A DNA stretch of 64,000 nt from Budorcas taxicolor (taxonomy: Eukaryota; Chordata; Mammalia; Artiodactyla; Bovidae), in assembly GCF_023091745.1 (NCBI RefSeq), contig NC_068910.1, forward strand, positions 51,943,272 through 52,007,271, given 5' to 3'. The notes under the pieces are model-generated. The model was not told where the DNA came from. It did no database searches and saw nothing but the letters and a program-made list of their open reading frames with translations. Position 1 is the stretch's first letter. Each line of letters starts with the position of its first letter. Shown here in pieces: positions 53,984 to 64,000 of the stretch. Made by a program: the position numbers and the translations under genes.

Positions 53984-56021
53984 AAAGATGGTAATGATAA
54001 CCCTGTATGCAAGACAGCAAAAGAGACACAGACATATAGAACAGTCTTTTGGACTCTGTGGGAGAGGGAGAGAGTGGGATGATTTGGGAGAATGGCATTG
54101 AAACATGTATAATATCATATGCGAAATGAATCACCAGTCCAGGTTCAATGCATGATACAGAATGCTCAGGGCTGGTGCACTGGGATGACCCAGAGGGATG
54201 GTACGGGGAAGGAGTTGGGAGGGGGGTTCAGGATGGGGAACACGTGCACACCCGTGGCAGATTCATGTTGGTGTATGACAAAACCAATACAATATTGTAA
54301 AGTAAAAATAAATAAATAAATAAAAGAATAATTATAAGAATAAAAAATAATAATAATAAAATAAAACTAGTGGAGGTGATGAAATTCCCACTAAACTATT
54401 TCAAATCCTAAAAGATGATGTTGTGAAAGCACTGCATTCAATATGTCAGCAAATTTGGAAAAATCAGCAGTGGCCACAGACGGGAAAATGTCAGTTTTCA
54501 TTCCAATCCCAAAGAAACACAATGACAAAGAATGTTCAAACTACTGCACAATTGCACTCGCCTCACCGCTACCAAAGTAATGCTCAGAAATCTCCAAGCT
54601 AGTCTTCAACAGTATGTGAACCAAGAACTTCCAGGTGTTCAAGCTCAATTTAGAAAAAGAAGAGGAAGACATCAAATTGACAAAATCTGCTAGATCATAG
54701 AAAAAGCAAGCAAATTCCATAAAAACATCTACTTTTGCTTCATTGACTACACTAAAGTCTTTGACTGTGTGGATCACAACATACTGTGGAAAATTCTTAA
54801 AGAGATGAGAATACCAGAACACCTTACCTGCCTCCTGAGAAACCTGTATGCAGGTCAAGAAGCAACAGTCAGAACTGGACATGGAACAACTGTTTCCAAA
54901 TTGGGAAAGGAGTACCTCAAGACTGCATACTGTCACTCTGCTTATTTAACTTATATGCAGAGTACATCACACAAAGTGCCAGGCTGAAGCACAAGCAGAA
55001 TCAAGATTGCTGGAAGAAATAATCAGATATGCAGATGATACAACCCTTATGGCAGAAAGTGAAGAGGAACTAAGGAGCCTCTTGATGAAGGTGAAAGAGG
55101 AGTGTAAAAAAGCTGGCTTAAAACTCAACATTTGAAAAACCAAGATCATGGCATCCAGTACCATCAGTGCATGACAAATTGATGGGGAAACATTGGAAAC
55201 ATTGACAGACTTTATTTTCTTGGACTCCAAGATCACTTTGGACAGTGACAGCAGCCATGAAATTAAAAGATGCTTGGTCCTTGGAAGAAAAGCTATGACC
55301 AATTTAGACAGCATGTTAAAAAGAAGAGACATTACTTTGCCAACACAATCTGTAGAATCAAAGCTATGGTTTTTCCAGTAGTCATACATGGATGTGAGGA
55401 GTTGGACCATAAAGAAAGCTGAGTGTTGAAAAATTAATGCTTTTGTGTGGTATTGGAGACGACTCTTCAGAGTTCCTTGGACTGCAAGGAGATCCACCCA
55501 GTCCCTCCTAAAGGAAGTCAGTCCTGAATATTCATTGGAAGGACTGATGCTGTAGCTGAAGTGCCAATACTTTGGCCACCTGATGTCAAGAGTTGACTAA
55601 TTAGAAAAGACCCTGATGCTGAGAAAGACAGAAGGAAGGAGGAGAAGGGGGAAAAAGGATGAGATGGTTGGATGGCATCACCAACTCAATGGACATGAAT
55701 TTGAGCAAGCTCTGGGAGATGGTGAAGGACAGGGAAGCCTCGCCTGCTGTAGTCCACAGGGTTGCAAAGAGTCAGACATGACTTAGCAACTGAACAGCAA
55801 CAAATATTGTCCTGGATAAGTGGAAAATAACAGTTCAATTTCACTTTATACATATTCCTAGATAAATATAACTTCTCCTAATTCAGAAGTTGACAGAATT
55901 ATTAGAGCTCCCATTTGTCTGCCTTCTCTCCATATATCCCTCCATCCCCACCCCTAATAAATGGCCAGAGAAGCTACCATGCAGAAATTATGTGAAGTTG
56001 CCTAGTCTGATCTTTGACTAA

Positions 56022-56345
56022 TGTGACAGTTAGTTATTGCCACCATAATGCTGCCTAACAAAACTCAGGAGCTTAAGACAATAGTCATCTGCTGCCATGG
56101 GTATGGAGGTCAGTTCGAGTGATTTGGCTTCAAATTGCAGCATCTTAGAGTTGACTGACTTAGACCAGGTTCAGCCAGGTGGCTTTGCTTTAAACTGCAA
56201 AGCCCTACCCCACATGTCTCTCATCCTCCCTTGGACCAGCTCAAAGGAATATGTCTTTCTTATGGCACTAGCACAGGCACAAGAGAACAAGCCAAAACAC
56301 AGATGTCTCTTAAGCCTCTATTCACATCAGGTCTGCTAACATTCT
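56022..56345 (+). repeat. MaLR-like LTR remnant (probable)
   Basis: 'tagttattgccaccataatg', 'ctgcctaacaaaactcagga' and 'ccacatgtctctcatcctcc' fit an old MLT1-related LTR. No retroviral coding sequence. The stretch 55816-56021 before it is unassigned. Confidence 0.5.
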
Positions 56346-56421
56346 GTGAACCAAAATAAATCACATGAATAAACTCAAAGTCAAGGAACGGCAAAGTGTT
56401 CCACTCACAAAGATGGTGGGG

Positions 56422-56432
56422 TGTACTGGTTT

Positions 56433-56472
<40 letters not shown>

Positions 56473-57092
56473 AAGTCGCTTCAGTCGTGTCCGACTCTGC
56501 AACCCCATAGACGGCAGCCCACCAGGCTCCCCGTCCCTAGGATTCTCTAGGCAAGAACACTGGAGTGGGTTGCCATTTCCTTCTCCAATGCATGAAAGTG
56601 AAAAGTGAAAGTGAAGTCGCTCAGTCGTCCCCAACTCACAGTGACCCCATGGACTGCAGCCTACCAGGCTCCTCTGTCCATGGGATTTTCCAGGCAAGAG
56701 TACTGGAGTGGGGTTCCATTGCCTTCTCCATGCTAAGGGCTACCATAGTGAAATATCACAGATTGGGTAGCTTCAATAATATAAATCTGTTTCTTACAGT
56801 TCTAGAAGATCAAGGGCTTGGCAGGCTGGGTGTCTCCTGAGGCTTCTCTCCTTGGCTTATAGTTGTCCACCTTCCCACTGTGTCCTGACTCTGCCTTTTC
56901 TCTGTACATGCATGCTACTGGTGTCTCTTCCTCTTCTTATGAGGATATCAGTCCTGTTGACTTCAGGCTCCACCCTTATGACCTCATGTGACATTAATTA
57001 CCTCCTTAAAGGCCATCTACAAATACATCACATTAGGGGTTAGGGCTTGTAAATATGAATTGGGGTCGGGTGACACTATTCAATTTATAACA
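56422..57092 (+). repeat. Solo MLT1-type LTR (ERVL-MaLR), split by Bov-A2
   Basis: The LTR starts TGTACTGGTTTGCTAAGGGC and, after the SINE, continues 'taccatagtgaaatatcaca', 'tcttacagttctagaagatc', 'gaggcttctctccttggctt', 'tgacctcatgtgacattaat', ending '...ttcaatttataaca' at 57092. Without the SINE and its TSD it is about 370 bp, the usual MLT1A size. Five-base flanks tgggg (56417-56421) and taggg (57093-57097) may be the proviral TSD. No internal genes remain. Confidence 0.88.
56443..56730 (-). repeat. Bov-A2 SINE with (GCT)10 tract, inside LTR
   Basis: GCT tract at 56441-56472 (complement of the (AGC)n tail), then two A units ('acactggagtgggttgccat', 'tactggagtggggttccatt'). The 11-bp TSD tgctaagggct is perfect at 56432-56442 and 56731-56741. 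Confidence 0.95.
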
Positions 57093-57154
57093 TAGGGTTA
57101 GTGAATTTTTGGAACATCTGTTTTCATTTTAAGTTCTTCCACAACTTGAAGTCT

Positions 57155-57865
57155 GGCTGATCACTGTTTCAAACTCTGACTCTAGCACTTAACAGTTGTG
57201 TAACCTTAGGAGGATTACTTCCCCACTTAGAAAAATAGACCATTGACAGAGGAATGGATCAAGAAGATGCAGTACATACACATAGTGAAATATTACTCAG
57301 CCACAAAAAGAAGGAAACAAAGCCATTTGCAGCAACATAGATGGATCTAGAAATTGTCATCTTAGTGAAGTAAGTCAGAAAGAGAAAAACAAACATCAAA
57401 TGATGTTGCTTTCGGGTGAAATAGAAAACAAATGTTACGAATGAAACCTATTTACAAAACAGAAATAGAGTCACAGATGTAGAAAACAAACTTTTGGTTA
57501 TGGGGTGGGGAGGGGAAGGGAGGAGATAATTTGGGAGACTGGAATTGACATATATACACTACTACATATAAAACAGATAACTAATAAGAACCTACTGTAT
57601 AGCACAAGGAATTCTTCTCAATACACTGTAGTGAACTACATGGGAAAAGAATTTTTTAAAAAGTAGATATATGTATATATACATATAACTGATTCACTTT
57701 CCTGTACAGCAGAAACTAGCACAACATTGTAAATTAACTAAGTTCCAATAAAAATTAATTTTTAAAAATAGAATGCTTTTAATAACCAACTCATACATTA
57801 TTTAAAATTTGAATGAAAGAATTCGTTAAAAAGCAAATGCAAAGTAGTTGCTCAATAAGTACTGC
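57155..57865 (+). repeat. MIR SINE split by L1 3' end
   Basis: 'gactctagcacttaacagtt' and 'gtgtaaccttaggaggatta' (57178-57217) are MIR, and 'agtagttgctcaataagtac' (57843-57862) is its 3' end. The L1 piece 57239-57763 separates the halves. Confidence 0.6.
57239..57763 (+). mobile_element. 5'-truncated L1 3' end inside MIR
   Basis: Short ORF2 end ('gacagaggaatggatcaaga', 'gaaatattactcagccacaa') and the older cetartiodactyl 3' UTR ('actgtatagcacaaggaatt', 'cctgtacagcagaaactagc', 'gttccaataaaaatt'). Flanking aaaaatag at 57231-57238 and 57764-57771 is a short TSD. Confidence 0.85.
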
Positions 57866-58097
57866 TGGTACTGTGGCTCTTTACAAACTGGAAGCTTCCA
57901 CTCTACTCAGGGAGACTGTACAGGTTCTGACATCAGCCACATGCCTTTCGTTCTAGGACCTAGATTCCCTCCTACAGCAAACTCTACTCTCCCAAATCTA
58001 TCTTCCTTCAATCTCTTTCTACAGCATGGTGACACTTTAAAAAATCCACTTTATACTTCTCTGACAATAAATTAGAGGCCAGAAAGAAAGGAGATGA

Positions 58098-58186
58098 TGG
58101 TTCAGTTCAGTTCAGTTCATTTCAGTCACTCCATCGTGTCCGACTCTTTGCGACCCCATGAATTGCAGCATGCGAGGCCTCCCTGT
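58098..58186 (-). mobile_element. BovB LINE extreme 3' fragment
   Basis: About 90 bases: the complement of the BovB end with tandem 'ggttcagttcagttcagttc' and 'gtgtccgactctttgcgacc'. Too short to code for anything. Confidence 0.85.
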
Positions 58187-59655
58187 CCAGTGGTAAACAC
58201 TTGCTTTTCTAGACATTTTGCAGATGCCTGGCTGCCTTAAAGCCATGTCATGCTGCTGGAGCATCAGCAAAATGTTTGATTTTCATCTGCTACATAAAAA
58301 GTTTGTGAGCTCAGGGGAGGACAGTGTAAGCATTAAGCAGGGCTCTTTTAGAGTATCTCCTAGGAGTTCTTTTTGGAGTTAGGGATATATGTTAACTAAG
58401 TTACAACGGGAAGTTTTAGAACTTTGCAGACATTTCTCAGAATCTGGTTGGCTATTTCACAAGCTAAGTGCCATGAAGACCTCAGTGAAATATTTTCTTC
58501 TTGTGGCCTCTCAAAAGGGACAATTACTTGTCTAATTTCCTCAGGATTAAATCTTTCAAAAATTATTCTTACTAGTGTTTCAAGTGGTTGAAATATCTAA
58601 ATTCTCAGATCCCACCCAAATGTCTGTAGCAAGCAGTGGAACCAAGGACCACAGAGGAGAACATCAACAGCATTTTTTTCTCTATTCTGCAGTCTCTATT
58701 CTGCCTATAACTGCTTATTTAATGATCACAATATCTCTAAACAGTAACTAATCAGGGACCATCCAGGGAATCAGGGTCAATTTAACCAAAGTTTTCCCTC
58801 ATTGGAGCCAACTTCCAAACCTGGTTTTGGGATTGCTGACCCCAGGAAGGAGGTATAAAGAAGACAGAAATAAAACTAGGTTATCTGTAGGAAGGCTTCT
58901 GAATTTTTCAAAGACAGTTAGACTAGGGAAAAGTCAAGATGCTTACTATCCTCCCCCCGTACCCTGATGGAGCCTTCCACACTAACTCTTTTTAATCCCT
59001 GAAAAAAACACAAGATAAGCTAGAGACTTTCTGGGGAAGTCTTTTCCCTGAACGGAGCAAGGGAAATAACTGATGGGGTGGTTTTCCTCACTCACTCAAG
59101 TATGCAGACTCAAGTTGAGGAGCCTGGACCATTAAGCCTAATATATGTGTCCTAGAGTTTGTGAAACTCAGTGCACAGAAATATGACCCTTGCCCCAAGG
59201 ATAGAGCAGAAAATATGATATGGCAATTGACTTAATGCCTTTTAAAGTTGAATGTATTGGTATAGGTGTGTCTTCCCAGATTTTATCAGCACGAAGGATG
59301 TGTGTTTAGCATGGGCCCAATGCAGATGGCATACATTAAAAAGCCAGCACAGGCCCTCAACTTCCTTTCCCCTATATAAGAGTTCTCTTCATTTTTGCAG
59401 GGGAATTGCAAGTGACTCACCATGATTATAAACCATGAACAGACATTCTTGGTTGATTCCAAGTAAGTTTTATTTTTGTTGAAGAAAAACTGGAAATCTA
59501 TTTGCTTGAGGCCAAAGTCCCCTATAATAGTTAATCTACACATTTAATATATGAAGTTCTAATTATTTTAGGGCACTTTTAGGCTATGAATAGGTTTTTT
59601 ATATCATAATATTGAAGAAGTAGCAGTACTATATTACCATATTGTTATTATTTAT
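58187..59655. other. Unassigned intergenic DNA
   Basis: No repeat or gene is recognised in this almost 1.5-kb interval. An 85-codon minus frame at 59286-59543 has no family features. Confidence 0.45.
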
Positions 59656-59659
59656 TCTG

Positions 59660-61520
59660 CATGATTGGAATCCTCTTTAATTTTTACAACTGCATCAGAC
59701 AGAATAAAATACCTAGGAATAAATCTAACCAAGGAGGTAAAAGACTTGTACTCAGAAAACTATAGGACACTGATGAAAGAAATTGAAGATGATACACACA
59801 TATGGAAAAAGATAATACCATTTTCATGGATTGGAAGAATAAACACTATTAAAAATGACCATACTGCCCAGGGCTATCTATAGATTGAATGCAATCCCTA
59901 ACAAAATACCAATAGTATCCTTCATAGAATTAGAATAAATAATTCAAATTTTAGAATATGGAAACACAAAAGATCCCAAATAGCCAAAACAATCTTAAGA
60001 AAGAAGAAGAAAGCTGGATGAATTGTGAGCCCTGGTTTCAAACTATATTACAAAGCTACACTAATCAAAACAGTATGGTACTGGTATATGCAGACTACAT
60101 CACGAGAAACGCTGGGCTGGATGAAGCACAAGATTGCCAGGAGAAATATCAATAATCTCAGATATGCAGATGACACCACCCTTATGGCAGAAAGTAAAGA
60201 AGAACTAAAGAGCCTCTTGATGAAGTGAAAGAGGAGAGTGAAAAAGTTGGCTTAAAGGTCAACATTCACAAAACTAAGATCATGGCATCTGGTCCCATCA
60301 CTTCATGGGAAATGGGGAAACAGTGGAAACAGTGTCAGACTTTATTTTGGGGGGGGCTCCAAAATCACTGGAGATGGTGATTCAAGCCATGAAATTAAAA
60401 GATGTTTACTCCTTGGAAGGAAAGTTATGACCAACCTAGACAGCATATTCAAAAGCAGAGACATTACTTTACAACCAAGATCTGTCTCGTCAAGGCAATG
60501 GCTTTTCCAGTAGTCATGTATGGATGTGAGAGTTGGTCTCTAAAGAAAGCTGAGTGCCAAAAAAAATGATGCTTTTGAACTGTGGTGTTGGAGAATACTC
60601 TTGAGAATCTCTTGGACAGCAAGGTGATCCAACCAGTCCACCCTAAAGGAGATCAGTCCTGAGTGTTCATTGGAAGGACTGATGTTGAAGCTGAAACTCT
60701 AATACTTTGGCTACCTGATGCTAAGAACTGACTCATTGGAAAAGACCCTGATGCTGGGAAAGATTGAAGGCAGGAGGAAAAGGGGATGACAGAGGATGAG
60801 ATGGCTGGATGGCATCACTGACTCAATGGACATGAGTTTGGGTAGACTCCAAGTTGGTGATGGACAGGGAAGCCTGGCATGCTGCAGTCCATGGGGTCGC
60901 TATGAGTTGGACAGGACTGAGAGACTGAACTGACTGACTGGCTGGCACAAAAACAGACACATAAATCAATGGACCACAATAGAGGATCCAGAAAAAATGT
61001 ACTCTTATATAGTCAATTAGTCTATGACAAAGGAGGCAAGAATATATAATAGGGGAAAGACAGCCTCTTAATTAACTGGTGCTGGGAAAACTACATATAA
61101 AATAATCAAACTGGACTACTACCTCACAGGATATACAAAAATAAACTCAAAATGGGTTAAATATTTAAATGTAAGACTTGAAACTATAAACTCCCAGAAG
61201 ACATCACCTTGAGCAATATTTTTTGGATATGTCTCCTCAGGCAAGGGAAATAAAGACAAACAACAGGGACTCCTTCAAATGAAGAAGCTTTTGTGCAGCA
61301 AACTATTGACAAAACAAAAAGGCAGCCCTCTGAATGAGAGAAGATATTTGCAAATGATATATCTGATAAGGAGTTAATATCCAAAACATACAAAGAACTC
61401 TTATGACTCAACATCAAAAAACAAACAGTCTGCTTGAAAGATGGGCAGAGAACCTGAACACTTTTCCAAAGAAGACATACAGGTGGCCAACAGACAGAGG
61501 AAAAGATGCTCAAGGTCACT
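59660..61520 (+). repeat. Old L1 ORF2 fragment split by BovB
   Basis: ORF2 text after the polymerase ('DRIKYLGINLTKEVKDLYSE' frame at 59665) leads to 'ttacaaagctacactaatca' and, beyond the BovB, 'gctggcacaaaaacagacac', 'caaaggaggcaagaatatat', 'ctgcaaatgatatatctgat'-like text to 'gaggaaaagatgctcaaggt'. Both ends are truncated and the frame is decayed. Confidence 0.85.
60085..60941 (+). mobile_element. 5'-truncated BovB LINE inside old L1
   Basis: Begins at 'tatatgcagactacatcacg' with part of the RT palm (LRYADDTTLMAESKEELKSL in frame 60025-60228) and ends with CTGAACTGACTGACTG near 60926-60941. The host L1 base run actgg at 60080-60084 recurs at 60937-60941, a possible 5-bp TSD. Frame breaks follow. 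Confidence 0.9.
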
Positions 61521-62160
61521 CTGTTGCCAGATACGTGAGTCAGGTGCCTGTGGCTCTCAGCCATTAGCAAGGCCTCCTGTGTTTCCTGCTTCCATGACAA
61601 AAAGGCACATGAGAACAGTGACAACTGTGGCTCCTTTATGTAGCAATACAGGCTTCTTTCCCTTGAGGCAGCAGCAGATACATACATACCATGCAAAAGA
61701 AAGACAGTGGATTTGAGCATCCAGCCTATCTAGCCTCAAATGCATATTCCACCACTGGGCAACTAGGACAGAGTTTTCTAGAATGAGAACAGCAATACCC
61801 GCCACAGAAATACAGCAGACAAAGTTAAGAACTAAACACTTGCAGAACTAAAAGAACGGCGTCTGGCACAGCAGGCCTTCCAGCCAAGCATACTGTTGGC
61901 ACTTCCCACCCTCAGCCAGGCCCGCTTCTTTCTCCCTCTTTCTAGTACACAGTTTTTGTCACACAACATATGGATTTAGATTGCCTGCAGGGGTTTCTTT
62001 GTACAGGAGTGTCCTTGGACTCCATGAGGGCTAGAGTAAACCTATTTATCACCTTCACCCCCTGCTCCAACACACCCACCGGACAAAGCTCTGGCATGTT
62101 CCTGGAACCAAGGGACCTCCTCTGTTTGGAGCCAGCCTGACGCTGCAGTCTAGAAGTCTT
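61521..62160. other. Unassigned intergenic DNA
   Basis: Opposing frames at 61441-61805 partly overlap L1. No other feature is recognised. Confidence 0.45.
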
Positions 62161-62164
62161 CGCA

Positions 62165-62240
62165 GATCCATTATCTCATTATGTATTGACAATCACCCTC
62201 TGACATGGAAAGCACCAGTCCCATTTCACAAATGAGAAAA
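62165..62240 (-). repeat. MIR SINE remnant
   Basis: 'cattatctcattatgtattg' and 'cccatttcacaaatgagaaa' are minus-strand MIR text. Confidence 0.5.
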
Positions 62241-63200
62241 AAAAACCACAAAGGGATATGAAAGGCAAGACCAAATGTATTCCATTTCCCTTAACACAAT
62301 CCAAATATTCTCCCTGATATAAAAAGAAAATGACCACCCTTGATTCCTGCCTTAAAAGATAGTAGGAAAAGATGGAGGTATTTTGCCAGGAAATGAGATG
62401 GCTCTGAAATAGAAAACTGTCTAACTAGTTTCCCCTGCAAATACCCCATAAAGAAGGTATTCTCAAAACACTAAGCAATAAATACCAAACTCCGGAGATA
62501 AAACACAGAGGACATAGCACACATTGTGGCTTTTGACTTGCACTAAGCTGAAAACTGGGCACAGGATTGGATTCCATTTCTGAGAAAATGCTTAACCACA
62601 ACTGCAGACACACAGATTAACAAGCCAACAGGCCCCTGCCCCCTGGTGCCCTCTGCTGACATGATGTGCACCCAAGAAGAGCTTGCCTTGTTCTGAAGCA
62701 AAGACTGGCCACACATCACTCCCCACCCACCTGGTCTCAGCTCTCCCTCCCACAGCCTCACAGGGCGAGCCCCCTCCCCCTGGCTTCCAAAGAGCCCACC
62801 ACTCAGCTCCCTCAGGATGAGGCTATCTTGCAGCTAGACTGTCAGACAAAGCCACCCCACATTTGCTGCCCACATGTCCCCTGCGCTGGAAAGGTCACAT
62901 GGTGTGACCTCATGAGGTGTTTCCCCTGTGGACTGCTGCCCTGCTTTGCCTGAGTCTCCTCCCATCAAGCCCATGCGTCCCCTGATCACAGTGACCTCCC
63001 AAGCCTGAGCTCCCACAGTCCAGCTGGCACTGTCCCAGAGAAGTCTTTCCTACTAACCTCCTGGAAAACAGGAAGGCATGCTCTGTCCTGTCCATACTGC
63101 CTATCACAGTGCCCACTACACACAAGGCACTTATACTTGTGTTTCATATGTGGGTAAGCAGAGCTTTCCACACCAGAGGACACAGGCCTTAAAATGCAGA
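62241..63200. other. Unassigned DNA, partly GC-rich
   Basis: 62620-63070 is C-rich with overlapping frames (62666-62953 plus, 95 codons; three minus frames). None is recognisable. No repeat is identified. Confidence 0.45.
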
Positions 63201-63207
63201 AGTCTGG

Positions 63208-63375
63208 GGACTTCCCTGGGTCCAGTGGCTAAGACTCTGTGCTTTCAATGCAGGCAGCTGGGGTTTGATCCCTGGTCAAGGAACTAGATCCCACACGCTT
63301 CAACTAAAAGTTTACAGGCTGCAACTAAAAATCCCACATGCTACAACTAAGACCCAGTACAGCGAAATAAATTTT
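63208..63375 (+). repeat. CHR-type SINE
   Basis: 'ggggacttccctgggtccag', 'tggggtttgatccctggtca' and a tail region with three 'caactaa' repeats ('cttcaactaaaagtttacag', 'ctgcaactaaaaatcccaca', 'ctacaactaagacccagtac'). Confidence 0.87.
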
Positions 63376-64000
63376 GTAATGACGTCTGTCGGAAGGAGCA
63401 CAAAAATGTAACTTCACTCAAGAACCCTGAATCTCTGAAGTGGGTAGGGACTCCTAAAGGAGAAGAAAGGAATCAGAAAGGAGACTCTGGAGGACAACAA
63501 AGACAGGTTTCACCTGGAGAGGATGGAGATTAGGATCAGTTTCACTGGTGCTGATAAAGGGAGAGGGCGATATCCTCTCTCAGGGGAGCATTTCTTCCAA
63601 TAGTGTAAAAAAAAAAAAAAAAAGAATTCAGGACTCTGAAGTCAGGTAGAATTTGATTGGCAGCCCGGCAGCTTTTCTGAAGTTGTTCATGAAGAACTCT
63701 GAAAATGTCAAAACATGGACACAAAGGAGCCCTTGGAAGTGAGCATTTCTGATTGTGAACCAGTCTCAGGGTGGCCTATTTCAAACCTGCATGAAGCCAG
63801 TGGAGAAATGAACGGAAGCCATAGCTGCATTGATTGCTTCCAGATGATGCTTCAATGGTATGGAGGGAGGTGGTGTCTTTTCATTGACTCAACTTAGAAA
63901 ATTGTTTAGAAAATTTCCCAGCAGGTATCGCCAGGGTTTTGATGCAGGGATAATTCTGGGCAGGGATGTTTTAATGAGATCCAGCATGAACATCATAAAG
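63376..64000. other. Unassigned DNA with an A17 run
   Basis: A poly(A) run occupies 63607-63623. I could not assign the sequence before it to a retroelement. Nothing else is recognised up to the window end. Confidence 0.45.

Larger units (their letters stand above)
46647..54357 (+). mobile_element. Near full-length ruminant L1, inactive
   Basis: About 7.7 kb with all L1 parts in order: 5' UTR (46647-49225), ORF1 (49226-50148), ORF2 (50199-53983), 3' UTR and an A/T-rich tail of TAAA/TAA repeats (54300-54357). TSD aaaacaaaactag (46634-46646) and aaaataaaactag (54358-54370), one mismatch in 13, in BovB sequence. Both ORFs carry several stops and frameshifts, so it cannot move autonomously. Its 3' part is the same family as 1471-2984. 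Confidence 0.94.
45969..55801 (+). mobile_element. BovB LINE split by a near-complete L1
   Basis: The BovB proper occupies 45969-46646 and 54358-55801 (about 2.1 kb, 5'-truncated). Left part: the region between endonuclease and RT plus early RT ('VITHLEPDILKCKVKWAI'). Right part: RT palm (YADDTTLMAES-like codons near 55027-55060), C-terminal region and the 3' end ('gagtcagacatgacttagca'). TSD aaatattgtccagg (45955-45968) and aaatattgtcctgg (55802-55815), one mismatch in 14. Many frame breaks. Confidence 0.92.

Noticed and set aside
56022..57097. Endogenous retrovirus with genes
   Set aside because: Only LTR-like sequence is seen. There is no gag, pol or env-like reading frame between or near the LTR remnants.
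63607..63623. Poly(A) run as the end of a processed pseudogene
   Set aside because: I found no matching TSD and no recognisable coding sequence upstream.

Overview
This window looks like ordinary, repeat-dense nuclear DNA from a ruminant (cattle, sheep, goat, deer or a relative). The lineage call rests on its repeats: RTE-type BovB LINEs with CAGTTCAG-type ends, Bov-tA SINEs (tRNA-Glu-like head joined to a BovB-derived A region), dimeric Bov-A2 SINEs with (AGC)n tails, CHR-type tRNA-Glu SINEs shared by whales, hippos and ruminants, and ruminant L1 elements. Older mammalian repeats (MIR, L2, L1M, MLT1-type MaLR LTRs, Tigger and hAT remnants) fill the spaces. The species cannot be fixed by reading alone. 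Repeat names are recognised by eye, so subfamilies are approximate.

Layout. 1-9 kb: a 5'-truncated L1 with a perfect 15-bp target-site duplication (TSD), old MIR/L2, and one nearly full-length minus-strand BovB (5471-8553) with endonuclease and reverse transcriptase remnants. 9-18.5 kb: scattered Bov-tA and CHR SINEs, an MLT1-like LTR, and an old L1 split by a BovB that is itself split by a Bov-A2. 18.5-30 kb: MIR/L2, then an old minus-strand L1 split by BovB, a second BovB split by Bov-tA, a Tigger-derived element split by an L1 end, and Bov-A2 copies. 30-36 kb: two minus-strand BovB copies flank an old plus-strand L1M/HAL1. 36-45 kb: L2 and MIR remnants interrupted by SINEs and an L1 3' end. 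45.9-55.8 kb: the largest structure, a BovB carrying a nearly complete 7.7-kb L1 (5' UTR, decayed ORF1, decayed ORF2, 3' UTR), both with recognisable TSDs. 56-64 kb: a complete solo MLT1-type LTR split by Bov-A2, an L1 end inside a MIR, an old L1 split by BovB, and a CHR SINE.

No convincing host protein-coding gene, exon series, functional tRNA, rRNA or CRISPR array was found. The longest open frames (up to about 200 codons) lie in L1 or BovB. The longest frames outside repeats are not recognisable and two of the three begin at GTG. There is no gene network to describe. The functional relations are among mobile elements: BovB supplies the machinery thought to move Bov-tA and Bov-A2, and L1 is thought to move CHR-type SINEs. 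I see no sign of a previously undescribed biological system. The most informative content is the nested insertion record and a few local rearrangements.
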